26,058 nucleotides of DNA from Lachnospiraceae bacterium (GTDB lineage Bacteria > Bacillota_A > Clostridia > Lachnospirales > Lachnospiraceae). Positions within the stretch are counted from its first letter, which is position 1; every line of letters begins with the position of its first letter. The position numbers and the translations under genes are program-made. Shown here one piece after another: positions 15,034 through 22,041 of this stretch. Under the pieces are notes generated by a model that saw only the letters and a list, made by a program, of their open reading frames with translations, was not told the DNA's origin and did no database searches. The stretch lies in assembly GCA_017652545.1 (NCBI GenBank), contig JAGCAV010000164.1:1-26058 (forward strand), read 5' to 3'.

Positions 15034-16038
15034 TTAGTTAGCCTCTGCGAAAGCAACGGTTGCATCCCACAGATCCGGGTTGTTGACGATCGCCTGGAAA
15101 TCCGGATACAGAGACTTGGAAACTTCCTGGAATGCTGCGAAGCCTTCCTCGTCCAGATCGTTGTATTCCATGCCTTTTTCGACCATGAAGTCGATGTCGG
15201 CCTGATCGGTAGCCTCGTCGTAGTCTTTCTTCCACTGCTGCATTTCCTGCGCGGTGTCAAGGATCAGAGTCTGCATATCTTCGCTCAGGGAAGCGAATTT
15301 GTCCGGGTTCATGCCGACTACCCATGCCTCACCGATGTGGTTGGTAGCGGAGATGTACTTCTGAACCTCATAGAAGCTTGCTGAGAACGGAACGTCTGCC
15401 GGATTCTCCTGGCCGTCGATGGTGTTGGTCTGCAGAGCGGTATAGACCTCAGAGAAGCTCATCGGGGTGACATTGGCGCCGCAGGCACCGAAGAATACCT
15501 GATAGATCTGGTTGCCCGGTGTGCGAAGCTTGATGCCTTCGAAGTCTTCCGGCTTGGTGATCGGGCGGATGTTGTTGGTGGTCATACGGAAGGAACGGGT
15601 CCATGCAGCGAGGAACTTCACGCCCATGCCTTCAACAGCGTCCCACATCGGCTGGGAAGCCTCGTCGTTCAGGTAAGCCTGCTCAGCGTCAACGCTCTTG
15701 AACAGATACGGGATCTGGATCACGTTGAAGGAGTCATCGAAAGAAGCATACCAGCTGGTTGCCAGGCAGAGCATGTCAAGGCCGCCGTCCTGCATCGTGG
15801 TAACAGCCGCGGTAGCGTCGCCGCCGTACAGAGAGCCGTCAAAGAAAACCTTAACTTCCAGTTCGCCGCCGGACTTCTCGTTCAGCTGATCAGCAAACTC
15901 CTGAGCCGCAACACCGATGGATGAAGAAGCAGCATCCGGAACGGACAGGTTGAGCTTTGTAGCTGCGGAAGCGTTCATGCCGAAAGCAGCGATGGTCATC
16001 GCGGAAACGGCCAGTGCCAATACGGTAAGTTTTTTCAT
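15034..16038 (-). CDS. dctP: TRAP transporter substrate-binding protein, DctP family (system 1)
   Basis: This 334-residue extracellular binding protein starts at the ATG at 16038, which has GGAGGG seven bases upstream; an earlier in-frame ATG at 16053 overlaps that ribosome site and is rejected. A signal peptide (MKKLTVLALAVSAMTIAAFGMNASA-A) is followed by the DctP fold. The carboxylate-binding Arg lies in EGIKLRTPGNQIYQVFFGACGANVTPMSFSEVYTALQTNTIDGQENP, which has the usual 'LRTP...Y.AL....DGQENP' pattern. This motif suggests an acid substrate such as an aldonate or uronate. It follows the SDR gene in operon 3 and comes before dctQ1-dctM1, the P-Q-M order. Strong hairpins after its stop codon probably raise its level relative to the channel. 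Confidence 0.94.
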   Translation of the reverse strand: MKKLTVLALAVSAMTIAAFGMNASAATKLNLSVPDAASSSIGVAAQEFADQLNEKSGGELEVKVFFDGSLYGGDATAAVTTMQDGGLDMLCLATSWYASFDDSFNVIQIPYLFKSVDAEQAYLNDEASQPMWDAVEGMGVKFLAAWTRSFRMTTNNIRPITKPEDFEGIKLRTPGNQIYQVFFGACGANVTPMSFSEVYTALQTNTIDGQENPADVPFSASFYEVQKYISATNHIGEAWVVGMNPDKFASLSEDMQTLILDTAQEMQQWKKDYDEATDQADIDFMVEKGMEYNDLDEEGFAAFQEVSKSLYPDFQAIVNNPDLWDATVAFAEAN

Positions 16039-16144
16039 GTTTTTTCCCTCCATGAATGAAAAATAAAGTTGTTTGGGTTCTTTCTTATGTACAAGCGGTC
16101 TGAAAGCGTTTTTCCTTCAATTCCGCAAGCAACCGGTATGTCAG

Positions 16145-16205
16145 TGTGGAGTTTGGAGATTGGAGTGTGGAGTTGGAAGTTTCTGTCAGTCAACTCCACT
16201 CTCAA
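16145..16205. repeat. TGGAGT-type repeat hairpin between SDR and dctP1 genes
   Basis: GTGGAGTTG (16167-16175) and CAACTCCAC (16191-16199) form a perfect 9-bp stem. The sequence on both sides continues the pairing with wobble and mismatch. The 5' arm holds several near-copies of TGGAGTTTGGAG / TGGAGTGTGGAG. A related tract lies at 18611-18670. Such short G/A-rich repeats occur as dispersed intergenic elements in some bacteria. Here the element starts just inside or beyond the SDR stop codon. Confidence 0.5.
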
Positions 16206-16211
16206 CCCTGC

Positions 16212-17045
16212 TTAAATCTCCCAGGGCTGGCCGCCTGCCAGACAGCCGCCGTCCACGATGCACAGCTGACCGGACATATAAGAGGAAGCGTCAGATGCCA
16301 GGAGCACTGCCATGCCCAGCATATCCTCCGGATAACCCGGACGTGCCATGGCAATACGGTCGAGCATGTATTTGCTGAAATAGGGATCTCCCCACAGCTG
16401 GGTGGTAAGTTTTGTGCTGATGTGGCCGGGTGTCAGCGCGTTTGAACGGAAACCGTATTTTGCCCACTCAATGGCCTGGCTTCTGGTCATGGCTGCCACG
16501 CCGCTCTTGCTCATGCCGTAGACGGAGTTTCCGCCGAGCATCATCACGGAATTGTAGGAAGCAACGTTCATGATGGAAAGATGAACTTTCTGATCCTCGG
16601 GAAGGGTCTCATTCAGCTTGATCATTTCCTTGGCGACCTTGATGGAGATCAGGTAGGAACCTTTCAGGTTCACGCCGATGATCCTGTCAAAAGTCTCCTC
16701 CGCGCCGTTGGTCATCAGTGTCCGCTTGTTGATGCCTGCAATATTCGCCAGCACATCGATCCTGCCGTACTTCGCGATGGTGTCATCCACGACCTTGTTA
16801 ATGGAGTCTTCGTTCGGAAGTTCCAGCTTCATGCAGGTGCACTCGCCGCCTCTTTCCTTGATCTCCTTTTCGACCTCGGCCATCGCTTCTTCGTTGAAAT
16901 CGGCGATCACGACCTTCGCCCCAAGATCAGCATAGCACTTGGCGATCTCGCTTCCGATGGCTCCGGCAGCGCCGGTGGCGATAATAACCTTATTTTCGAG
17001 TGAAAATAATTTCAGCAGTGTGTTGGTGATCATTTCTTTGCTCAT
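16212..17045 (-). CDS. Short-chain dehydrogenase/reductase (first gene of operon 3)
   Basis: This classical SDR has 277 residues from the ATG at 17045, which has AAAGGA nine bases upstream; the frame is open a further 10 codons, but that part carries the ribosome site. The cofactor motif TGAAGAIG is at 24-31 and D49 at the end of beta-2 points to NAD(H). NIAG (101-104) and the catalytic S163, Y176 and K180 (YGMSK) are all present. It resembles gluconate 5-dehydrogenase/KduD-type sugar-acid dehydrogenases, so oxidation or reduction at a hydroxyl of an aldonate or ketose is likely. It is the first gene behind the twin promoter block at 17275-17363 and is followed by the TRAP transporter, which often brings in sugar acids. 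The exact substrate is unknown. Confidence 0.9.
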   Translation of the reverse strand: MSKEMITNTLLKLFSLENKVIIATGAAGAIGSEIAKCYADLGAKVVIADFNEEAMAEVEKEIKERGGECTCMKLELPNEDSINKVVDDTIAKYGRIDVLANIAGINKRTLMTNGAEETFDRIIGVNLKGSYLISIKVAKEMIKLNETLPEDQKVHLSIMNVASYNSVMMLGGNSVYGMSKSGVAAMTRSQAIEWAKYGFRSNALTPGHISTKLTTQLWGDPYFSKYMLDRIAMARPGYPEDMLGMAVLLASDASSYMSGQLCIVDGGCLAGGQPWEI

Positions 17046-17103
17046 AGACTTGATTCCTTTCCCTGTCTTCTGCAACTCTGACGCCGGATTTTTAAGGTGT
17101 GAC

Positions 17104-17157
17104 AGTTGTCTAATTCCTATACAACTATAAAATACACATAAAACATCAAAAAATCAA
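17104..17157 (-). promoter_or_regulatory. Second possible promoter with inverted repeat before the SDR gene
   Basis: On the minus strand TTGATT (17152-17157) and TATTTT (17129-17134) are 17 bases apart. An inverted repeat AGTTGT...ACAACT (11-base centre, 17104-17126) covers the predicted start. It could be a second, nearer promoter with an operator. The hexamers are only moderate and the tract is AT-rich, so chance is a real alternative. Confidence 0.35.
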
Positions 17158-17274
17158 TACTGTTTCCGTCAATAGCGATAAGCGAAACCGTTTTTGTAGC
17201 GCCTTTCCTTGGCTGTTCTGTCAAATTTTATATTTCTTAATACTTTTTTTATCCTGAAAAGAGAATAGCATACA

Positions 17275-17363
17275 TGAAAATCATTTTCAATAGATTTGAC
17301 TCAAAATTTTCATTTTCGGAATATTATACAGTTTTGAGGCGTCATTTTTGTAGATAATTTTCA
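17275..17363 (-). promoter_or_regulatory. Promoter/operator block of operon 3 (twin of 9354-9442)
   Basis: On the minus strand a perfect -10 TATAAT lies at 17323-17328; the -35 region (about 17346-17351) is poor. On the plus strand CATTTTCGGAATATT (17311-17325) and TTTTTGTAGATAATTTTCA (17345-17363) repeat the block of operon 4 at identical spacing. The downstream palindrome TGAAAATCATTTTCA (17275-17289) is a perfect 7+1+7 repeat, and TGTAGATAATTTTCA (17349-17363) overlaps the -35. The transcript would have a leader of about 270 bases before the SDR gene. The 431-base stretch 17046-17476 holds only this block, the second promoter candidate and the terminator of operon 2. Confidence 0.75.
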
Positions 17364-17414
17364 TTTTAGGTTCGAAAAGCCTTTGAAAATGACTTACCGG
17401 ACTATATTTGGAAT

Positions 17415-17458
17415 CAAAAAAGCAGGGGGCAAAGATCAGTTCTTCGCCTTCCCTGCTT
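17415..17458 (-). terminator. Intrinsic terminator of operon 2
   Basis: On the minus strand AAGCAGGG and CCCTGCTT pair, with an inner GGC/GCC and AAGA/TCTT extension. The stem is followed directly by a run of six T residues (17415-17420 as A on the plus strand). This is a classical rho-independent terminator, about 20 bases after the stop codon of the Gfo/Idh/MocA gene, and it separates operon 2 from the operon 3 promoter. Confidence 0.85.
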
Positions 17459-17476
17459 ATCACATGTTCCCTGAGG

Positions 17477-18601
17477 TCAGATTCTTCCGTCCATATCTTT
17501 CGCGTGTTCCGGTTTGAGCGGGAACCGGACCGGCATGCGGTCCCTCTGGGACCTGTAGATTGCCGTAAACAGTTCAACGGTTTTTCTCCCGTCCTCCAGG
17601 GTGATCAGCGGCTGCCCATCCTCCAGGATCGCTTTCAGAAAATCATTGATCTGCAGCAGGTGATAGTGGTGCATGCTGTCCTCATGCCCGAGGAAGATCC
17701 TGCTGTCCTCATCGATGTATGCCTGCAGCCTGTCCTCTTCACCATGCACTGTCCACAGATCAAGGACCGGCGGCTCTGTGATGCCGCTCATTCCCGCTAT
17801 GAACATGCTTCCTCCGTCTGTCTGCACGCCGACAGACGCCCCGTTTGAACCGTGCACATGCACTTTGCCGTACAGGGCGGGATTCTGTGAATTGCTGACG
17901 GTGATCGTCCCCAGAGCCCCGTTCTTGAAACGGACCACAGCCACAGCGGTGTCTTCCACTTCCAGACCCGGATGATTCAGCGTTGCCCAGGCGCCGTACA
18001 GTTCTTCCACTTCCCCCATGTACCACAGGAAAAGGTCGATCTGATGCGGAGCCTGATTTACCAGGACGCCGCCGCCCTCTCCGCTCCAGGTTCCCCGCCA
18101 CGGATCGGAACCGTAATACGCCATGTCACGCCAGCCGCACATGACCACAGATCCCAGTATCGGTACGCCGATCTTTCCTTCGTCGATCGCCTGACGTATG
18201 CGCAGCGATGGCCTGTAAAACCGGCGCTGACAGACGGTTGCGCCTTTCACACCGCTTTTCTGTGCCGCCGCGATGATGTCATCGCAGTCTTCAAGGGTAG
18301 AGGCAAGCGGTTTTTCCACCAGGATATGCATGCCTGCATTTGCCGCCGCGACAGCCACGTCCCGATGTTTTGGATGCGGTGTGCAGATTGCGACTGCCTC
18401 AACGCCGTCCTGCTTCATTTCTTCTATTGAATGATATGCCCGGACGCCATACCGGGAGGCAAACGCCTCCGCTTTTTCATATGTCCTGCTGTACACGCCC
18501 GCAAACTCGCTGTACGGACTTTTTATAAACCCGTCTGCATGAAAATGCCCGACCTTGCCGGCACCGATCACTGCAGTTCTTACTTTTCGATCTGCATTCA
18601 T
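17477..18601 (-). CDS. Gfo/Idh/MocA-family oxidoreductase
   Basis: This NAD(P)-dependent sugar/inositol dehydrogenase-type protein has 374 residues from the ATG at 18601. The N-terminal Rossmann motif VIGAGKVGHFHADG (about 9-22) and the family EKP motif (HILVEKPLAST) are present. The C-terminal half has the segment GGGVLVNQAPHQIDLF, with the conserved Asp/His pair of the active site. The start is not certain: the ATG has a distant GGAG, while an in-frame TTG at 18619 has AAGGA six bases upstream. The frame is open to 18661, but that part is made of the repeat tract. It follows two zinc dehydrogenases and ends the TRAP-2 operon. Members act on pyranoses, inositols, aldoses or ketoses, and the substrate here is unknown. 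Confidence 0.9.
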   Translation of the reverse strand: MNADRKVRTAVIGAGKVGHFHADGFIKSPYSEFAGVYSRTYEKAEAFASRYGVRAYHSIEEMKQDGVEAVAICTPHPKHRDVAVAAANAGMHILVEKPLASTLEDCDDIIAAAQKSGVKGATVCQRRFYRPSLRIRQAIDEGKIGVPILGSVVMCGWRDMAYYGSDPWRGTWSGEGGGVLVNQAPHQIDLFLWYMGEVEELYGAWATLNHPGLEVEDTAVAVVRFKNGALGTITVSNSQNPALYGKVHVHGSNGASVGVQTDGGSMFIAGMSGITEPPVLDLWTVHGEEDRLQAYIDEDSRIFLGHEDSMHHYHLLQINDFLKAILEDGQPLITLEDGRKTVELFTAIYRSQRDRMPVRFPLKPEHAKDMDGRI

Positions 18602-18610
18602 TTTGTCTTT

Positions 18611-18670
18611 ACTCTCCAAACTTAATCCTTCTCTTTTGCAGCTCCACTCTCCACTCTTCACTCTGCCCTG
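18611..18670. repeat. TGGAGT-type repeat tract before the Gfo/Idh/MocA gene
   Basis: The plus strand reads ACTCTCCAAACTT, then CAGCTCCACTCTCCACTC (18639-18656), then TTCACTCTGCC. This is a tandem of (C)TCCACTC units. The same words (CTCCAAACT, CAACTCCACTCTCAAC) occur in the hairpin element at 16145-16205. It fills almost the entire space between the dehydrogenase stop codon at 18671 and the next gene, and it overlaps the possible TTG start region. Confidence 0.5.
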
Positions 18671-19702
18671 TTATGGCTCGAGCACCACCTTGATCAGCCC
18701 CTTTTCAGCTGCATGAAGGCGGTCGAACCACTCCTGTCCTTCCGACAGCGGTGCAATCCTGCTCGTTATGCTCCCAACATCTACCATGCCATGGGAGATC
18801 ATGTCAAGACACATATCGTATTCCCCGGCGGAAGCGCATGTTCCCTGCAGATCGATCTGCCTTGTCACACATTTCTGCAGGGGCATTTCCACGGTTTTGG
18901 ACACGTTCCCGACCATAACGACCCGGCCGCCCAGTCTCACCGAATCGATCGCGGTGTTGAGCGTAACCGAAAGTCCGCACGCCTCAAAGGCAAGGTCGGC
19001 CCCCCTGCCGCCCGTCAGCTCATAGACAGCTGCGGCAGCATCCTTTTCCCTGGAGTTGATCACAGCAGTCGCGCCGAGTTTTTTCGCGATCTCCAGTCTG
19101 GAATCATCAATATCAACCACGATCAGCTCTGAAGCCCCGGCTGCGCGGACCACCTGGGTGATCAGCAGGCCGATGGTCCCTGAACCGACCACGACGACCC
19201 TGTCAGACAGTTTCATGCCGGACATCGCATAGGCGTGGGCAGCAATGGAAAGCGGCTCCACCATGGCCGCCTCCGCGAAGCTGACATTGTCCGGAAGCCT
19301 GTAGAGGATCCGTTCCGGGACAGCGATCTTCTCCGCCATGGCTCCTGCGCGGTTGTACTCCTCACAGGAAACGCCGAGCACCATCCGGTTCTCACAGAGA
19401 TTGACCAGCCCCTTCTTGCAGTAATAGCATTTTCCGCAGTATTCGGTCGAATCAAATGTCACTCTGTCGCCGGGTTTCCAGGCCGTTACGTTTGCTCCGG
19501 CTGCACAGATCACGCCGGCGGCTTCATGTCCCATGATGACGGGCGGTCTTCTCCTTCCGCTGCCGCCATCGTAACCATGCACATCCGATCCGCATATGGA
19601 AACGGCTTTCACCTCGATCAGGACATCATCCGCCCCGTATTCCGGTTCGGGAACATCCGTATACTCAAACCGGTTTACTTCCTTCAGTACCAATGCTTTC
19701 AT
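18671..19702 (-). CDS. Zinc-dependent medium-chain sugar/polyol dehydrogenase
   Basis: This 343-residue MDR enzyme has a complete catalytic zinc site, C37 (SICGSD) and H59-E60 (IMGHE), and a complete structural zinc site, C89, C92, C95, C103 (CGKCYYCKKGLVNLC). The cofactor motif VVGSGTIGLL and the acidic VVDIDD segment suit NAD. It resembles galactitol-1-phosphate and threonine/sorbitol dehydrogenases. It starts 32 bases after its paralogue encoded at 19735-20760, with which it shares the N-terminal pattern MKALV...CGSDV.GY.G..GRR..P.IMGHE, so the pair probably arose by duplication. Two paralogues in tandem suggest successive oxidations, or oxidation of two related substrates brought in by the second TRAP system (inference). 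Confidence 0.9.
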   Translation of the reverse strand: MKALVLKEVNRFEYTDVPEPEYGADDVLIEVKAVSICGSDVHGYDGGSGRRRPPVIMGHEAAGVICAAGANVTAWKPGDRVTFDSTEYCGKCYYCKKGLVNLCENRMVLGVSCEEYNRAGAMAEKIAVPERILYRLPDNVSFAEAAMVEPLSIAAHAYAMSGMKLSDRVVVVGSGTIGLLITQVVRAAGASELIVVDIDDSRLEIAKKLGATAVINSREKDAAAAVYELTGGRGADLAFEACGLSVTLNTAIDSVRLGGRVVMVGNVSKTVEMPLQKCVTRQIDLQGTCASAGEYDMCLDMISHGMVDVGSITSRIAPLSEGQEWFDRLHAAEKGLIKVVLEP

Positions 19703-19734
19703 CTTTCAGTCACCCCGCTTGAAACAGCTTTTCA

Positions 19735-20760
19735 TCATTCGTCAACAACAACCACTTTGATCATGTTGTCCTCATGGTTTTTCAGCTTCTCGAAATAGGT
19801 AATCGCTTCGTCAAGCCGGATCGTCTTTGAGATCAGCGGCGCAACATCCAGTTTGCCTTCATTGAGCAGCGCCACGACTTCACCGAACTCCTTATATCCA
19901 TAGAGGAATGAACCGAAAATGCTCAGTTCTCTGGTCACGACCTCCTGCATGTTCATCTCGATCATCTTGCGGTTGTTGCCGATCCAGACGGCATATCCGC
20001 CAAAGCGGAGGGTAGACATGACCTGCTGCACCGTCGGAGCGATGCCCACGGCTTCGATGCCGCAGTCGACACCCATGCCGCCTGTGTTTGCCATGACCAC
20101 TTCCTTCGGATCTTCCTTCGCCGGGTTGATGACAATGTCCGCACCCAGGCTCTTTGCGACCTTCAGCCTCTCGTCATCCATATCAGAGACGAAAATGGTC
20201 CCCGCGCCTTTGATCTTCGCGCAGACCATCGCAAGCAGACCGATCGTGCCGGTGCCCGCGAGGAAAACGCTCTTGCCGGTCAGGTCGCCCAGATGGCCGA
20301 CGCCGCGGTACGCGACTGCCAGCGGCTCCATAAGGGAACCGATCACGGGTGAAACGCCGTCCGCCACCGGGAAACAGCATTTCTCAGGCACGCACAGATA
20401 TTCGGCAAAGGCTCCGTTCTCAGCCAGAACACCGTAGGAGCGCTTGTTCAGGCAAAGATGGACGTCGCCCTTTTTGCACATCTCGCACTCGCCGCAGAAA
20501 TTGACCGGATATACGGCAACCAGGTCACCGATCTTCAGATTCTTCACGCCTTCCGCGCACTCCACGACCTCACCGCAGAACTCATGTCCCATGATCATGG
20601 GCTCGAGCCGGCGGCCGGTCAGCCCCTGGTAACCTGCAACGTCACTTCCGCAGATGCCGCAGGCTTTGATGCGAAGCTTGACTTCCTCCTTCGCGGGGAA
20701 AACATCCGGAACGTCTGTATAATTTAATTTGTTGGGGCCCTCATAAACCAAAGCTTTCAT
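19735..20760 (-). CDS. Zinc-dependent medium-chain sugar/polyol dehydrogenase (paralogue)
   Basis: This is a 341-residue MDR enzyme from the ATG at 20760. The reading frame is open for another 23 codons, but that extension lies in the inverted repeats downstream of dctP2 and has no family counterpart; MKALVYEGPNKL is the usual family beginning. The catalytic zinc ligands are C37 and H59-E60 (IMGHEFCG). The structural zinc ligands are C89, C92, C95 and C103 (CGECEMCKKGDVHLC). The cofactor motif is LAGTGTIGLL, with SDMDDERL at the end of beta-2. It is closely related in plan to the dehydrogenase encoded next. It follows the binding-protein gene dctP2 in one operon, so its substrate is probably the compound taken up by that TRAP system or a product of it. 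Confidence 0.9.
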   Translation of the reverse strand: MKALVYEGPNKLNYTDVPDVFPAKEEVKLRIKACGICGSDVAGYQGLTGRRLEPMIMGHEFCGEVVECAEGVKNLKIGDLVAVYPVNFCGECEMCKKGDVHLCLNKRSYGVLAENGAFAEYLCVPEKCCFPVADGVSPVIGSLMEPLAVAYRGVGHLGDLTGKSVFLAGTGTIGLLAMVCAKIKGAGTIFVSDMDDERLKVAKSLGADIVINPAKEDPKEVVMANTGGMGVDCGIEAVGIAPTVQQVMSTLRFGGYAVWIGNNRKMIEMNMQEVVTRELSIFGSFLYGYKEFGEVVALLNEGKLDVAPLISKTIRLDEAITYFEKLKNHEDNMIKVVVVDE

Positions 20761-20791
20761 ATTAGGGTATTTCCTGCCTTTCCTAAGCGGG

Positions 20792-20852
20792 CGGATCCTT
20801 CCGGATCCGCCCCTGCCGCAGCCTGACATGAAACAGGTCGGTCCTGTTTCAT
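20792..20852 (-). terminator. Two stem-loops between dctP2 and the dehydrogenase gene
   Basis: ATGAAACAGG (20828-20837) and CCTGTTTCAT (20843-20852) make a perfect 10-bp stem with a 5-base loop, beginning 10 bases after the dctP2 stop codon. GGGCGGATCC and GGATCCGCCC make a second perfect 10-bp stem with a 4-base loop at about 20788-20811. Neither is followed by a U-tract, so 3' protection of dctP2 mRNA or partial attenuation is more likely than full termination. Confidence 0.55.
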
Positions 20853-20861
20853 ATCATTTTC

Positions 20862-21917
20862 TTACTTGGAAGCCTGATACTCTTCCTGGGCAGCTTCCAG
20901 AATGCCCATGATCTCGTCACCGGTCTTCTTTGCGATCATATCCTTGATATGAGCGGTCTTATCAAGGAACACCTGCTTGGCGTCATCCTCGATGTAGGTG
21001 ACTTCCATGCCGTAGTCGTCAATGCAGGACTGCAGGCAGACGTCAACGGCATCCCTGTTCAGCTTTCTCTCCTCAGCAGCGTAGGCAGCGGCAGCAGCCT
21101 TGATGGCTTCCTGCACATCCTCGCCGTAGCCATCCCACAGGATCGAGGAGAAGTTCATCAGGAACGGGCTGTAGATGTGGTTGGTGAAGGAAACATACTT
21201 CTGGACCTCCTGGAACTGGTAGGCGTAGAAGTTGGGAACCGGGTTCTCCTCGCCGTCAACAGTGCCCTGCTCCAGAGCGGTGTACAGCTCGGTGGTGGAC
21301 ATCGGTGTAGCGGTCGCGCCAAGGGAATTCCACAGTTCCTGATGGAACTCGTTCTCCATGGTACGGATCTTCAGGCCGGCCACGTCGTCAACCGTCGCAA
21401 CAGCTCTCTTGGAGTTGGTCAGCTCACGGAAGCCGTTCTCATTCCAGGCTACATTGATGATGCCCATCTCGGCCAGTTTGCCGTTCAGGTATTCGCCCAC
21501 TTCCGTGTTGTCCAGGATGAAATCGGCTTCCGCCTCATCCTCAAACAGGAACGGAATGTCAAAGATACCCAGCTCGGGCACATAGTTGACAAGCGGAGCA
21601 GTGGAGGTGTTGTTCGCATCCAGCTGGCCTCCCACGATCATCTCAGTGGAGGTCACATCGTCACCGATCTGGCCGTTGGCATAAATTTCCACGCCGACCT
21701 TGCCGTCGGTGGCTACTTCCAGCTCAGGAGCAAAAGTGGTCAGCTGTGCCTGCACGCAGGGTGCGGTCTCGGCAGCGCCGTTGGAGACCATAATGACAAT
21801 CTCATTGGACTTGCCCTGGGTCTCGGTGGTGTTGTTGTACACCGGGGTGTCGATAGCCATGGCAGCTGCGGACATGATAAGCGTCGCAATGCCTGTAGCA
21901 ATGAGTAACTTTTTCAT
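20862..21917 (-). CDS. dctP: TRAP transporter substrate-binding protein, DctP family (system 2)
   Basis: This 351-residue exported binding protein has a signal peptide covering about residues 1-22 (MKKLLIATGIATLIMSAAAMA). The DctP core shows the substrate-carboxylate Arg in AGLKIRTMENEFHQELWNSLGATATPMSTTELYTALEQGTVDGEENP. It has an unusually Thr/Asn-rich stretch right after the signal peptide (TPVYNNTTETQGKSNE), probably a flexible linker at the cell surface. AAAGGAGG precedes the ATG. Here the gene order is Q-M-P, unlike the P-Q-M order of system 1. The two DctP proteins are clearly different, so the two TRAP systems probably have different ligands. Downstream, the message continues into two dehydrogenases. 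Confidence 0.94.
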   Translation of the reverse strand: MKKLLIATGIATLIMSAAAMAIDTPVYNNTTETQGKSNEIVIMVSNGAAETAPCVQAQLTTFAPELEVATDGKVGVEIYANGQIGDDVTSTEMIVGGQLDANNTSTAPLVNYVPELGIFDIPFLFEDEAEADFILDNTEVGEYLNGKLAEMGIINVAWNENGFRELTNSKRAVATVDDVAGLKIRTMENEFHQELWNSLGATATPMSTTELYTALEQGTVDGEENPVPNFYAYQFQEVQKYVSFTNHIYSPFLMNFSSILWDGYGEDVQEAIKAAAAAYAAEERKLNRDAVDVCLQSCIDDYGMEVTYIEDDAKQVFLDKTAHIKDMIAKKTGDEIMGILEAAQEEYQASK

Positions 21918-22041
21918 TTTCTTCCTCCTTTATTCAAGAAAATGATGTTGAGGGCGGCGGGTCCGGGACCCGTTTCCCGGAGCGCCGTCCGGCTGCATAA
22001 AAATGTATCAATGAACGACCGTTTCCTCTCAGGCGGCCGCA

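Noticed and set aside
17287..17577. Minus-strand open frame of 96 codons across the terminator and promoter region
   Set aside because: It overlaps the end of the Gfo/Idh gene in another frame and runs through the terminator and promoter block; no ribosome site or family resemblance.
20761..20829. In-frame extension of the zinc dehydrogenase to 20829
   Set aside because: The added residues come from the hairpins after dctP2. The family normally begins at MKALVYEG, encoded from 20760.
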